DNA of 61,169 bases from an uncultured Selenomonadales bacterium. Its GTDB lineage: Bacteria; Bacillota; Negativicutes; Acidaminococcales; Acidaminococcaceae. Where the stretch lies: the NCBI GenBank assembly GCA_900315805.1, contig ONAN01000008.1:1-61169 (forward strand), given 5' to 3'. Position 1 is the stretch's first letter; the number at the start of each line of letters is the position of its first letter. The position numbers and the translations under genes were made by a program. This document shows, one piece after another, positions 49,884 through 58,924 of the stretch. The notes under the pieces are model-generated. The model made no database searches. It was given only the letters and a program-made list of their open reading frames with translations, and was not told where the DNA came from.

Positions 49884-51593
49884 ATGCTTCAATCGCTGCA
49901 AGTTCATAATTTTGCATTAATAGAGGACGCGGAGGTCGAATTCACGCCGGGCTTCAATATCTTTACCGGCGAGACGGGCGCCGGCAAGTCCATCCTGATT
50001 GACGCCTTCGGCATCGTGCTGGGCGGGCGCGCGTCGACTTCCTTCATCCGTTCGGGAACGGAAGAGTTCCGCGTGCAGGCCGTGTTCGACACGGAAGGCG
50101 ACGAACGGGTGGCGGCCGTGCTGCGCGAACAGGACATTGACGAAGAGGACAGCCTCTTCCTGAAACGCGTCCTGACGACGGCCGGCAAAAGCCGCAGCAG
50201 CATCAACGGCGTACCTGTTCCGCTGGCGGTGCTGAAACAGGTGAGCCGCCTGCTGGTGGACATCCACGGGCAGCACGAAAACCAGTCCCTTTTGCGGCCG
50301 AAGATGCCGTTGCATCTTACGGATGCTTACGGCGGCAGGGAAAGCGCGAAGGCGCGTGCCGCCTATGACTCCGCCTACGCCCGCTATGTGGAGGCACAGG
50401 AGGTCCTGGCCGGCCTGGAGAGCAAGGGCGGCGAGCGGGAACGCCTCATGGACCGCCTGCAGTGGGAAATCAACGAAATCGAGGAGGCCGGGGTCACGCC
50501 CGGCGAAGAGGACCGGCTGAAGGACGAGGTCCGGCTCCTGCAGAACGGCGATAAGGTCAGACAGGCCCTGGGCCGCGCCTACGAATTGCTGGACGCGGAG
50601 AAGGGGGCCCTGGATTTATTGGCGGACTGCCGGGGCGAGGCGGAAACGGCGCTGCGTTTCGATACGGCGCTGCAGGGCGTCTACGACGGGCTCGACAGTG
50701 CCTGGATCGCGGCGGACGACGCCAAGAGCCGCCTCCGGGATTACCTGGAAAGCCACGATTTCGACGAGGAGCGGCTGGGCCGCGTACAGGACCGGCTGGA
50801 CCTGCTGTACAAGCTGCAGAAAAAGTACGGGCAGGGCGAGGAGAACGTCCTGGCCTATCTGGCGGATGCCAAGGGACAGTATGCGGTGCTCCAGGATCTG
50901 GACGGGCGCATCGAGGCGGCCCGCCGGGAACTGAAACAGGTGACGCGGACCCTGCAGGAAGCCGCCGCGGCCCTGACCCGGGTGCGTACGAAGGAGGCCG
51001 CGGCCCTGTGCGACGCCGTGACGGTGCATATGCGCGACCTGGCCATGCCCGAAGGGCGCTTCGTCATCGAATGCACGGAGAAGGAAGACTTCGGGCCCGA
51101 CGGAAAGGACAACCTGCGCTTCCTCTTTTCGGCCAACCGGGGCGAACCGCTGCAGCCGCTGGCCCAGGTGGCGTCGGGCGGCGAGCTGAGCCGTCTGGCC
51201 CTGGCCCTGAAGACCGTCCTGATCCACACGACGGGCGTCCGCACGATGGTCTTTGATGAAATCGACACGGGCGTCGGCGGCGTGACGGCCCAGAAGATGG
51301 CCGAAAAGCTGGCCCTCATCGCCCAGGAGAACCAGGTGCTGTGCATCACGCACCTGCCCCAGATTGCGTCCTTCGCGGACCATCAGATCCGCATCCGCAA
51401 AGAGGCGGAGGGCAAACGCACGGTGACGCATCTGCAGGTCCTGACGCCGGAAGAGCGCGTACAGGAAATCATGCGGATGGCCACGGGCGCCCACGTCAGC
51501 AAATCGGCGGAGACGAACGCGCGGGAACTGCTGGCGGAAGCGGAGGCCTTCAAGCGCAAGGCCCGGGCCGCCGCCAAGAAACGGAAAGGATGA
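49884..51593 (+). CDS. recN: RecN: DNA repair ATPase
   Basis: This SMC-like protein binds double-strand breaks. The 569-residue protein has Walker A GETGAGKSIL (about 30-39), coiled-coil arms in the middle (about 160-370), and the C-terminal signature ASGGELSRLALALK plus Walker B VFDEIDTGVGG. ATG 49884 gives the canonical MLQSLQVHNFALIED start; TTG 49875 lies too near the weak AAAGGA. No LexA box is seen upstream, unlike in some bacteria. Confidence 0.94.
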   Translation: MLQSLQVHNFALIEDAEVEFTPGFNIFTGETGAGKSILIDAFGIVLGGRASTSFIRSGTEEFRVQAVFDTEGDERVAAVLREQDIDEEDSLFLKRVLTTAGKSRSSINGVPVPLAVLKQVSRLLVDIHGQHENQSLLRPKMPLHLTDAYGGRESAKARAAYDSAYARYVEAQEVLAGLESKGGERERLMDRLQWEINEIEEAGVTPGEEDRLKDEVRLLQNGDKVRQALGRAYELLDAEKGALDLLADCRGEAETALRFDTALQGVYDGLDSAWIAADDAKSRLRDYLESHDFDEERLGRVQDRLDLLYKLQKKYGQGEENVLAYLADAKGQYAVLQDLDGRIEAARRELKQVTRTLQEAAAALTRVRTKEAAALCDAVTVHMRDLAMPEGRFVIECTEKEDFGPDGKDNLRFLFSANRGEPLQPLAQVASGGELSRLALALKTVLIHTTGVRTMVFDEIDTGVGGVTAQKMAEKLALIAQENQVLCITHLPQIASFADHQIRIRKEAEGKRTVTHLQVLTPEERVQEIMRMATGAHVSKSAETNARELLAEAEAFKRKARAAAKKRKG

Positions 51594-51598
51594 TCCAT

Positions 51599-52153
51599 GT
51601 GAAGAAGATGCACGATCCCGACCTGGAGGAAACCAGGCTGGACAGCAAGCCGGCCTTTGCAGGCCGCATGCTGAAGGTCTTTGTCGATACGGCGAAGCTG
51701 CCGAACGGGCGCACGTCGACGCGCGAACTCGTCCGCCATCCCGGCGCGGCGGCCGTCGTGGCCGTGCTGCCCGACGGACGGGTGCTGCTGGAGCGGCAGT
51801 ACCGTTACGCCCTGGGCACGGTGATGTACGAAGTCCCCGCGGGCAAACTCGACCCGGGGGAGGAGCCGGAGCACTGCGCGCGCCGCGAACTGTCCGAGGA
51901 AACGGGTTATGAGGCGGACCATTGGGAATACCTGACGACCATCGCCACGACGCCGGGTTTCACGGACGAAGTGATTCATCTGTACCTGGCTACGGGCCTG
52001 CACAAGTTCGCGCAGCACTTGGACCCGGACGAAGTCATCAAGATGGACGCCCTGACGCCGGATGAAATCCGCAAGGCCGTGGCGGACGGCACCCTGTACG
52101 ATGCCAAATCCCTGGCCGCGCTGGGCTTTCTGGCCCTGCTGAAGAAGTTCTGA
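51599..52153 (+). CDS. nudF: ADP-ribose pyrophosphatase (Nudix)
   Basis: The enzyme hydrolyses ADP-ribose to AMP and ribose-5-phosphate. The 184-residue protein has the Nudix box GKLDPGEEPEHCARRELSEE followed by TGY, and the NudF-type TPGFTDEVIHLYLA loop. GTG 51599 lies 8 bases after AAAGGA (51585-51590); ATG 51590, overlapping the recN stop, is the alternative. It is the last gene of the operon. The 155-base gap after it has a dyad but no clear T-run terminator. Confidence 0.88.
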   Translation: MKKMHDPDLEETRLDSKPAFAGRMLKVFVDTAKLPNGRTSTRELVRHPGAAAVVAVLPDGRVLLERQYRYALGTVMYEVPAGKLDPGEEPEHCARRELSEETGYEADHWEYLTTIATTPGFTDEVIHLYLATGLHKFAQHLDPDEVIKMDALTPDEIRKAVADGTLYDAKSLAALGFLALLKKF

Positions 52154-52184
52154 GCCGGGGAACGGTCAACACGGGAAAAAGCAT

Positions 52185-52210
52185 AAAACTGTAACAGTGT
52201 TTACAGTTTT
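52185..52210. promoter_or_regulatory. 10-bp AT-rich dyad upstream of the EF-G paralogue
   Basis: AAAACTGTAA (52185-52194) and TTACAGTTTT (52201-52210) form a perfect inverted repeat around CAGTGT. It lacks a T-run, so an operator is as likely as a weak terminator. It lies about 100 bases before the next start codon. Confidence 0.45.
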
Positions 52211-52308
52211 GCCGAAACCGCAATTTCCGGGCCCTGGAAAGCAGGAAAATGCGTATATATAGCGAATTGAGTAATTGTGAAAATCTGTAACAAGGGAGGA
52301 ATCACCTT

Positions 52309-54378
52309 ATGAAAGCGTATACAGGCGATAAGATCAGAAACGTGGCCATTGTGGGTCATGGTGGAGCCGGAACGACATCCGTCACGGAAGCACTGCTCTA
52401 CCGGTCCGGAGCCATCGACCGGATGTGCAAAGTGGAGGATGGAGCTACCACCACGGACTTTGAGCCGGAAGAAATCAAACGCAAAGTGTCCGTCAACGCC
52501 ACCCTTGCTCCGGTGGAATGGCGTGATTCGAAGATCAACTTCATCGACACCCCGGGCTTCGCTGATTTCGTGGCCGAAGTGAAAGGCGCCTTCCGCGCCG
52601 TGGACAGCGCCCTGATCGTCGTCAGCGCGACGGCCGGCGTACAGGTCGGCACGGAACAGTGCTGGAAACTGGCGGAAGAAGCACATCTGCCGCGCATCAT
52701 CCTGGTCAACAAGATGGACCGCGAAAACGCGGACTTCGACAGCATCCTGGATAACCTGCGCAGCAAGTTCGGCAAAAAGGTGCTGCCGCTGGAACTGCCC
52801 CTGGGCAAGGAAGAAAACTTCGAAGGCATCATCGACTGCGTCCGTATGAAGGCCTACCGCAAGAACGGCAACGGCTCCGACGAAATCGAGATTCCGGATG
52901 AATATAAGGATTATGCCGCCGACATGCACGAAAAGATGGTCGAAGCGGCTGTGGAAGCCGACGATGACTGCATGATGCGGTATCTGGACGGCGAAACCAT
53001 CAGCGACGAAGAAATCCGCAAATGCCTGATCAAGGGCATCCGCCAGGCCATCATCTTCCCGATGATCTGCTGCAGCGCGGCCAAGAACATCGGCCTGGGC
53101 CGTACGATGAACGCCATCATCGACTACACCTATCCGGCCATCCTGAACGACTTCAAGGTGACGGATGTGGCGACGGGCAAGGAAGAGACCCGCGACGCCG
53201 GCGCCCCCATGGCCGCCCTGGTCTTCAAGACCATGTCCGACCCGTTCGTCGGCCGCCTGAGCTTCATCCGCGTGTTCTCCGGCAGCATCAAGGCCGACAG
53301 CACGGTCTACAATGCCAGCCGTGAAAAGGACGAACGCGTTGCTTCCGTCTTCACGATGCGCGGCAAGACCCAGATCCCGATGAAGGAAATCACCGCCGGC
53401 GATATCGGCGTTACCTCTAAATTGCAGTTCACCGCAACGGGCGATACCCTGAGCGACAAGAACGACCCCGTCCTGTTCGCTCCGATTGAATTCCCGCTGC
53501 CCATGTACACCCGCGCCATCACCGCCAAGAAGAAGGGCGAAGAAGACAAGGTCATGAACGCGCTGAACCGCCTGATGGACGAAGATCCGACCATCATCGT
53601 GACGCGCAACCCCGTGACGAAGGAAACCCTGATCAGCGGCATGGGCGACCAGCACATCGAAATCATCATGGAACGCATGAAGCGTAAATTCGGTGTGGAA
53701 GCCGACCTCAAGGCGCCGATCATCGAATACCGCGAAACCATCCGCGGCAAGGCGCATGTCCAGGGCAAACACAAGAAACAGTCCGGCGGCCACGGCCAGT
53801 ATGGCGATGTCGTCATCGATATGGAACCCCTGCCTCCGGGAAGCGGTTTCGAATTCGTCGACAAGATCTTCGGCGGCGCCGTACCGCGCCAGTATATCCC
53901 GGCTGTTGAAAAGGGCATGACCGAATGCATGCAGCACGGCGTGCTGGCCGGCTATCCGGTCGTGGATGTCCGCATCACCCTGGTCGATGGTTCCTACCAT
54001 CCGGTCGATTCTTCGGAAATGGCCTTCAAGACCGCTTCCAGCATCGCCTTCAAGAAAGCGATGGAAGAAGCCAAACCGGTCCTTATGGAACCCTATTACA
54101 ACCTGTACGTGACCTGCGAAGAAGGCATGATGGGCGACGTCATCGGCGACCTGAACTCCAAGCGCGGCCGTATCCTCGGCATGCAGAGCCTGGATGACGG
54201 CCTGAGCCGTGTGGAAGCCCAGGTTCCGTACGCGGAAATCACGGAATACGCCGTGGATCTGCGTGCCCTGACCCAGGGCATGGGCACCTTCGAAATGAAG
54301 TTCGATCATTACGAGGATGTACCGGCCAAGATGGCGGAAAAGATCATTGCCGACGCCAAAGCCCGCGATGAAAAATAA
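52309..54378 (+). CDS. EF-G-like translational GTPase paralogue with altered P-loop
   Basis: The 689-residue protein has the EF-G domain order: G domain (1-270), domain II, and domains III-V ending near 680. DTPGFADFV and NKMDREN are intact. The P-loop is GHGGAGTTS: residue 22 is Thr (ACG, 52372-52374) where GTPases need Lys. Substitutions such as GHGG for AHID mark it as the EF-G-2-like paralogue known in Firmicutes and Actinobacteria, not the canonical FusA of the str operon. Loss of the lysine should weaken nucleotide binding or hydrolysis. The start has a good GGGAGG site. Confidence 0.85.
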   Translation: MKAYTGDKIRNVAIVGHGGAGTTSVTEALLYRSGAIDRMCKVEDGATTTDFEPEEIKRKVSVNATLAPVEWRDSKINFIDTPGFADFVAEVKGAFRAVDSALIVVSATAGVQVGTEQCWKLAEEAHLPRIILVNKMDRENADFDSILDNLRSKFGKKVLPLELPLGKEENFEGIIDCVRMKAYRKNGNGSDEIEIPDEYKDYAADMHEKMVEAAVEADDDCMMRYLDGETISDEEIRKCLIKGIRQAIIFPMICCSAAKNIGLGRTMNAIIDYTYPAILNDFKVTDVATGKEETRDAGAPMAALVFKTMSDPFVGRLSFIRVFSGSIKADSTVYNASREKDERVASVFTMRGKTQIPMKEITAGDIGVTSKLQFTATGDTLSDKNDPVLFAPIEFPLPMYTRAITAKKKGEEDKVMNALNRLMDEDPTIIVTRNPVTKETLISGMGDQHIEIIMERMKRKFGVEADLKAPIIEYRETIRGKAHVQGKHKKQSGGHGQYGDVVIDMEPLPPGSGFEFVDKIFGGAVPRQYIPAVEKGMTECMQHGVLAGYPVVDVRITLVDGSYHPVDSSEMAFKTASSIAFKKAMEEAKPVLMEPYYNLYVTCEEGMMGDVIGDLNSKRGRILGMQSLDDGLSRVEAQVPYAEITEYAVDLRALTQGMGTFEMKFDHYEDVPAKMAEKIIADAKARDEK

Positions 54379-54392
54379 ACAGTGACAGACGA

Positions 54393-54430
54393 AGCCGTAC
54401 GGCGGAACGTTTCCACCGTACGGCTATTTT
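54393..54430 (+). terminator. Rho-independent terminator
   Basis: AGCCGTACGG (54393-54402) pairs perfectly with CCGTACGGCT (54416-54425), followed by ATTTTG. Confidence 0.8.
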
Positions 54431-54453
54431 GTATGGTATTCACCGGTGAGAAA

Positions 54454-54462
54454 TGATATAAT
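54454..54462 (+). promoter_or_regulatory. extended -10 promoter of tkt
   Basis: TGaTATAAT is a consensus extended -10, about 50 bases before the transketolase start; no good -35 is visible. Confidence 0.6.
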
Positions 54463-54512
54463 TACTATATTGAGTTCTACATCCATCTTATTCAATCCCT
54501 GGAGGTCAAAAA

Positions 54513-56498
54513 ATGGAAAACATCCAAACGAAATGTGTACAGACGCTGCGCTTCCTGGCAGCCGACGAAGTTGAAAAGGCGAATTCCGGCCATCCCGGCC
54601 TGCCCCTTGGTACGGCGCCGCTTATGTATACGTTCTGGGACAAGTTCATGAAGTACAATCCGGCGGACCCGAACTGGTTCAACCGCGACCGCTTCATCCT
54701 GTCCCCCGGCCATGGTTCCGCCCTGCTGTATGCCATGCTCTATCTGGCAGGATACGGCCTGACGCTGGACGAACTGAAGGAATTCCGTCAGTGGGGCAGC
54801 CGCACGCCCGGTCATCCGGAATACGGCGTAACGCCCGGTGTGGACTTGTCCACGGGACCTCTGGGCCACGGCCTGTCCATGGGCGTCGGCTTCGCCATTG
54901 CCGAAACCATGCTGGCAGCCAAATACAATAAACCGGATTTCCCGATTGTCGATCATTACACCTACGGCATCGTATCGGACGGCGACCTGATGGAAGGCGC
55001 CGCTTCCGAAGCGGCTTCCCTGGCCGGCACGCTGGGCCTGGGCAAGATCATCTACATGTACGATGACAACAAGATCACCATCGAAGGAACCACGGACATC
55101 GCTTTCACGGAAGACGTGGAGACCCGTTTCCGCGCCTACCACTGGCAGGTGCTGCGCGTCGACAGCTCCGAAGACCTGGACGGCCTGGCCGCCGCGGTGG
55201 AAGAAGCGAAGAAGGATACGGAACACCCGAGCCTGATCATCGTCCGCACGCACATCGGCTTCGGCAGCCCGAAACAGGACAGCCCGTCCGCACACGGCGA
55301 ACCGCTGGGTGAAGAAGCCCTGCGCGCCACGAAGGAAAAGGCCGGCTGGGACCCGGACAAGACCTTCGTCGTACCGCCCGAAGTGAAAGTGCATTTTGAA
55401 GAAAAACTGCCGGCCTGCGCCAAGGCGGAAGCCGACTGGGAAGATATGCTGAAACGCTACGGCGCCGCTTATCCGGAACTGGTCCAGGATTTCCTGGCCG
55501 CCCTGTCCGGCAAGCGCTCCGTCGACCTGGCCTCCCTCATGGACCTGTTCAAGGAAAAGGAAGCCATTGCGACGCGCGGTGCCTCCGGCGATGTACTCCA
55601 GAAACTGGCGGAACTGCTGCCGGAACTGGTTGGCGGCAGCGCCGACCTCGGTCCTTCCAATAAGACCGTGATGAAGGCCTGCGGCTATTACAGCAAGGAC
55701 GACCGGGCAGGCCGCAACCTGCATTTCGGTGTCCGCGAACACGGCATGGGCTGCGTTGTGAACGGCCTGGCCCTGCACGGCGGCCTCATTCCGTTCGGCG
55801 CCACCTTCCTCGTCTTCTCGGACTTCATGCGTCCGACCATCCGCATGGCTTCCCTCATGGGCATCCAGTCCATCTTCGTGCTGACCCATGACAGCGTCGC
55901 CGTCGGCGAAGACGGCCCGACGCACCAGCCTGTGGAACAGGTCATGAGCCTGCGCCTGATTCCGAACAACACCGTTTTCCGTCCTGCCGACGCCCTTGAA
56001 ACGGCGGCAGCCTGGAAATACGCCATTGAACATAAGGACGGCCCGACGGAACTGTGCCTGTCCCGTCAGAACCTGCCGGTCCTGAACGCATACCGGCCCG
56101 CCGTGGAAGCCGGCGCCCTGAAGGGCGGCTACGTGCTGAGCCCGGCGAAAGACCTGGCCAAGGCTGTCGTGATTGCCACGGGTTCCGAAGTGAAGATCGC
56201 CCTGGAAGCACAGCAGCTGCTGGCTGACGAAGGCATCGACGTTTCGGTCGTCTCCATGCCTTCCATGGAAGTGTTCGAAGCGCAGAGCGACGCCTACAAA
56301 GACAGCGTCCTGCCGAAATATGTGCCGACCTTCGCCGTGGAAGCCGGTGTCACCCTGGGCTGGGCCCGCTACACGGGCAGCGAAAAGCGCGTCCTGGGCA
56401 TCAACCGCTTCGGTGCATCCGCACCGGGCGGCGTCGTCATGGAACATTTCGGCCTGACGGGCAGGAACGTGGCGGAAATGGTCAAGGCCAACCTGTAA
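54513..56498 (+). CDS. tkt: transketolase
   Basis: Transketolase moves two-carbon units in the pentose phosphate pathway using TPP. The 661-residue protein has the full set: [30 protein letters not shown], the TPP motif [16 protein letters not shown] followed by DDNKITIEG, and in the second half FGVREHGMG with the catalytic Glu and [17 protein letters not shown]. Length is that of full single-chain enzymes, not the split archaeal form. GGAGG precedes ATG 54513. Its product pools also feed dxs upstream. Confidence 0.96.
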   Translation: MENIQTKCVQTLRFLAADEVEKANSGHPGLPLGTAPLMYTFWDKFMKYNPADPNWFNRDRFILSPGHGSALLYAMLYLAGYGLTLDELKEFRQWGSRTPGHPEYGVTPGVDLSTGPLGHGLSMGVGFAIAETMLAAKYNKPDFPIVDHYTYGIVSDGDLMEGAASEAASLAGTLGLGKIIYMYDDNKITIEGTTDIAFTEDVETRFRAYHWQVLRVDSSEDLDGLAAAVEEAKKDTEHPSLIIVRTHIGFGSPKQDSPSAHGEPLGEEALRATKEKAGWDPDKTFVVPPEVKVHFEEKLPACAKAEADWEDMLKRYGAAYPELVQDFLAALSGKRSVDLASLMDLFKEKEAIATRGASGDVLQKLAELLPELVGGSADLGPSNKTVMKACGYYSKDDRAGRNLHFGVREHGMGCVVNGLALHGGLIPFGATFLVFSDFMRPTIRMASLMGIQSIFVLTHDSVAVGEDGPTHQPVEQVMSLRLIPNNTVFRPADALETAAAWKYAIEHKDGPTELCLSRQNLPVLNAYRPAVEAGALKGGYVLSPAKDLAKAVVIATGSEVKIALEAQQLLADEGIDVSVVSMPSMEVFEAQSDAYKDSVLPKYVPTFAVEAGVTLGWARYTGSEKRVLGINRFGASAPGGVVMEHFGLTGRNVAEMVKANL

Positions 56499-56550
56499 GG
56501 CCAGCCTGCAGGGCCCGCCTGGAACGGGCCGCAGTAGCAACACAACAAAA

Positions 56551-56575
56551 GGCAGGCTGCAAGGCCTGCCTTTTT
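56551..56575 (+). terminator. Rho-independent terminator after tkt
   Basis: GGCAGGC (56551-56557) pairs with GCCTGCC (56564-56570), flanked by A's and five T's. It separates tkt from the thiamine genes. Confidence 0.88.
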
Positions 56576-56627
56576 CATCGGGACACGCAGTTTCCCGTCC
56601 CGGGATTTTAAGCTGGAGTGATTGTAT

Positions 56628-57437
56628 ATGAAACACTTGTTGACCATCGCCGGCAGTGACAGCAGCGGCGGCGCGGGAATCCAGGCGGACCTGAAGACCT
56701 TCGCGGCCCACGGCACGTTCGGCATGAGCGTCATTACGGCCGTCACGGCCCAGAACACTTGCGGCGTGACGAAGGTGCAGGACATCGATCCGGATATCAT
56801 TACGGCCCAGATGGATGCCGTCTTCGAAGATATCCGCGTCGATGCCGTCAAGATCGGCATGGTGTCCCGCACGGAAAGCATCCGCGCCATTGCGGCGGGA
56901 TTGCGGAAATGGAAACCGGCCATCGTCGTATTGGACCCCGTCATGGTTTCCAAGAGCGGCTACGACCTGCTTCACCCCGAAGCCTGCCAGACCCTGATCG
57001 ACGAGCTGCTGCCCCTAGCGACACTGGTGACACCGAACCTGCCGGAGGCGGAAAAGATCTGCAGCTTCCGCATTGAGACGGAGCCGGATATGGAACAGGC
57101 CGCGAAGGCCATTACGGAATTCGGGGCCCGGGCCGTGCTGGTGAAGGGCGGCCATCTGACGACGGACTGTTCCGACGATTACCTGTTCGACGGCAGCAAG
57201 GGCGTCTGGATTTCCGGTGCGCGGGTTCCGTCCCGCCATACCCACGGGACGGGGTGCACGCTGTCCAGCGCGCTGGCGGCGGACCTGGCCCGCGGCATGA
57301 CCCTGGATCAGGCCGTCCGGGCCGCCAAGGCCTATGTGACGACGGCCATTGAGAACGGTATCGCCCTGGGCCACGGCACAGGCCCGACCCACCATTTCGT
57401 GGAACTGTATAAGAAAGCGGGGATTTTTGAATCATGA
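56628..57437 (+). CDS. thiD: ThiD: hydroxymethylpyrimidine (phosphate) kinase
   Basis: ThiD phosphorylates HMP and HMP-P for thiamine synthesis or salvage. The 269-residue ribokinase-fold protein starts [20 protein letters not shown] and keeps [16 protein letters not shown], and the anion-hole region [17 protein letters not shown] 56628 has GGAG 9 bases upstream. No TPP riboswitch signature is visible in the leader. It overlaps thiM by four bases. Confidence 0.93.
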   Translation: MKHLLTIAGSDSSGGAGIQADLKTFAAHGTFGMSVITAVTAQNTCGVTKVQDIDPDIITAQMDAVFEDIRVDAVKIGMVSRTESIRAIAAGLRKWKPAIVVLDPVMVSKSGYDLLHPEACQTLIDELLPLATLVTPNLPEAEKICSFRIETEPDMEQAAKAITEFGARAVLVKGGHLTTDCSDDYLFDGSKGVWISGARVPSRHTHGTGCTLSSALAADLARGMTLDQAVRAAKAYVTTAIENGIALGHGTGPTHHFVELYKKAGIFES

Positions 57438-58282
57438 ACATGAAAGGCGATTTTAAGACCATCATCGAAGATATACTGGGCACGAAGCCGGTCATCCACC
57501 ATATCACGAACTATGTGACGGCCCGGGACTGTGCTGATGCGGCCCTGGCTGCCGGCGCTTCGCCGGTCATGGCCGACGAGGAAGACGAAGTGGCGGATTT
57601 CACTGCCGACGCGGATGTGCTCGTCCTCAATCTGGGCACCTTCAACCACCGCACCATGGCCTCCATGGAACTGGCAGCCAAAACGGCGCAGGAAAACCGG
57701 GTGCCGGTCGTCCTGGATCCGGTCGGCGTCATGAGCAGCCGCCTGCGTCTGCAGTTTGCGGAAAAACTTCTGGAAGCGGGGTATATCACGGTAGTGCGCG
57801 GCAACTTCAGTGAGTGCAGCGCCCTCCTGCATGCTGGCGAGGAGGACGGGGACCGGGATAACGGCGGTCATGGCGTGGACAGCGCGGCCGCCCAGAACCA
57901 GGCGGAAACGTTCAAACTGGTGCGGGACTGCGCCGCCCGGTACGGCTGCATCTTCATCGTGAGCGGTGCCACGGACTGCGTGAGCGACGGCAAGCGGGCC
58001 GTCGTGCTCAACGGCGGCAATCCGCTCATGACCTCCATCACGGGGGCGGGCTGCATGGCGACGACCATCGTCGCTGCCTGCGTCGCCGTGGCCGATGACA
58101 AAATGGAAGGTGCCATTCTGGGCATGATCATCATGGGCCAGGCGGCGGAACTTTCGGCAGGCCTCCTCGAAAAGAAGGACGGCCCGGGGATGTTCAAGGT
58201 GCGCCTGATTGACTGCATCTACCATGTGGTCCACAAATGGAACTTGATCCAGGATAACCTGAACCCCACGCGGGAAAATTAA
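57434..58282 (+). CDS. thiM: ThiM: hydroxyethylthiazole kinase
   Basis: ThiM phosphorylates the thiazole alcohol in thiamine salvage. The 282-residue protein has HHITNYVTARDCADAALAAG, GASPVMA, LDPVG and the C-terminal GAGCMATTIVAA motif. It is translationally coupled to thiD (ATGA) and precedes thiE, so the operon salvages both thiamine halves. Confidence 0.94.
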   Translation: MNMKGDFKTIIEDILGTKPVIHHITNYVTARDCADAALAAGASPVMADEEDEVADFTADADVLVLNLGTFNHRTMASMELAAKTAQENRVPVVLDPVGVMSSRLRLQFAEKLLEAGYITVVRGNFSECSALLHAGEEDGDRDNGGHGVDSAAAQNQAETFKLVRDCAARYGCIFIVSGATDCVSDGKRAVVLNGGNPLMTSITGAGCMATTIVAACVAVADDKMEGAILGMIIMGQAAELSAGLLEKKDGPGMFKVRLIDCIYHVVHKWNLIQDNLNPTREN

Positions 58283-58292
58283 GGAGGACGCC

Positions 58293-58916
58293 ATGAAACA
58301 GGAGTTGGATTTACGTCTCTACCTGGTTACGGAAGAATCGTGCCTGCAGCACGGCGTGACCCTGATGGATGCCGTGGAGCAGGCCCTGCAGGCCGGCGTC
58401 ACCCTGGTGCAGTACCGGGAAAAGGGCGGTGCCGGCGGCATGATGTTCGAAAAGGCGAAGGCCTTGACGGAACTGTGCCACCGTTACCACGTGCCCCTCA
58501 TCGTCGATGACCGCCTCGACGTGGCCCTGGCGGCCGGTGCGGACGGGGTGCATCTGGGCCAGAGCGACCTGCCCTGCGCGGAAGCCCGCCGGATTGCCGG
58601 CCCGGACTTCATCATCGGCGTGTCCGCCCATAACGCGGAAGAAGCGGCCAAGGCCGAAGCGGACGGTGCGGACTACCTGGGCTGCGGCGCCGTGTTCCCG
58701 ACGCAGACGAAGAAAGGCGTCAAACCGACGGGCATCAACCACCTGCGTTCCATCCGGGCGGCTGTGCATATTCCCTTTGTCGGCATCGGCGGCATCAAGC
58801 CCGAGCATTACAAGGCCATACGGGCCACCGGCGCGGACGGCGTCGCCGTCGTCACGGCCATCCTGGGCGCCGACGACATTGCGGCGGCTGTGGAAAAGTT
58901 CGTCAAACAGTTTTAA
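58293..58916 (+). CDS. thiE: ThiE: thiamine-phosphate synthase
   Basis: ThiE joins HMP-PP and thiazole phosphate. The 207-residue TIM barrel shows LYLVTEESC, LVQYREKG, VDDRLDVALAAGADGVHLGQ, and the phosphate-binding GIGGI near residue 170. AAGGAGG precedes ATG 58293. The operon ends eight bases before the convergent secretin gene, with no clear terminator between. Confidence 0.95.
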   Translation: MKQELDLRLYLVTEESCLQHGVTLMDAVEQALQAGVTLVQYREKGGAGGMMFEKAKALTELCHRYHVPLIVDDRLDVALAAGADGVHLGQSDLPCAEARRIAGPDFIIGVSAHNAEEAAKAEADGADYLGCGAVFPTQTKKGVKPTGINHLRSIRAAVHIPFVGIGGIKPEHYKAIRATGADGVAVVTAILGADDIAAAVEKFVKQF

Positions 58917-58924
58917 AATCAAAC

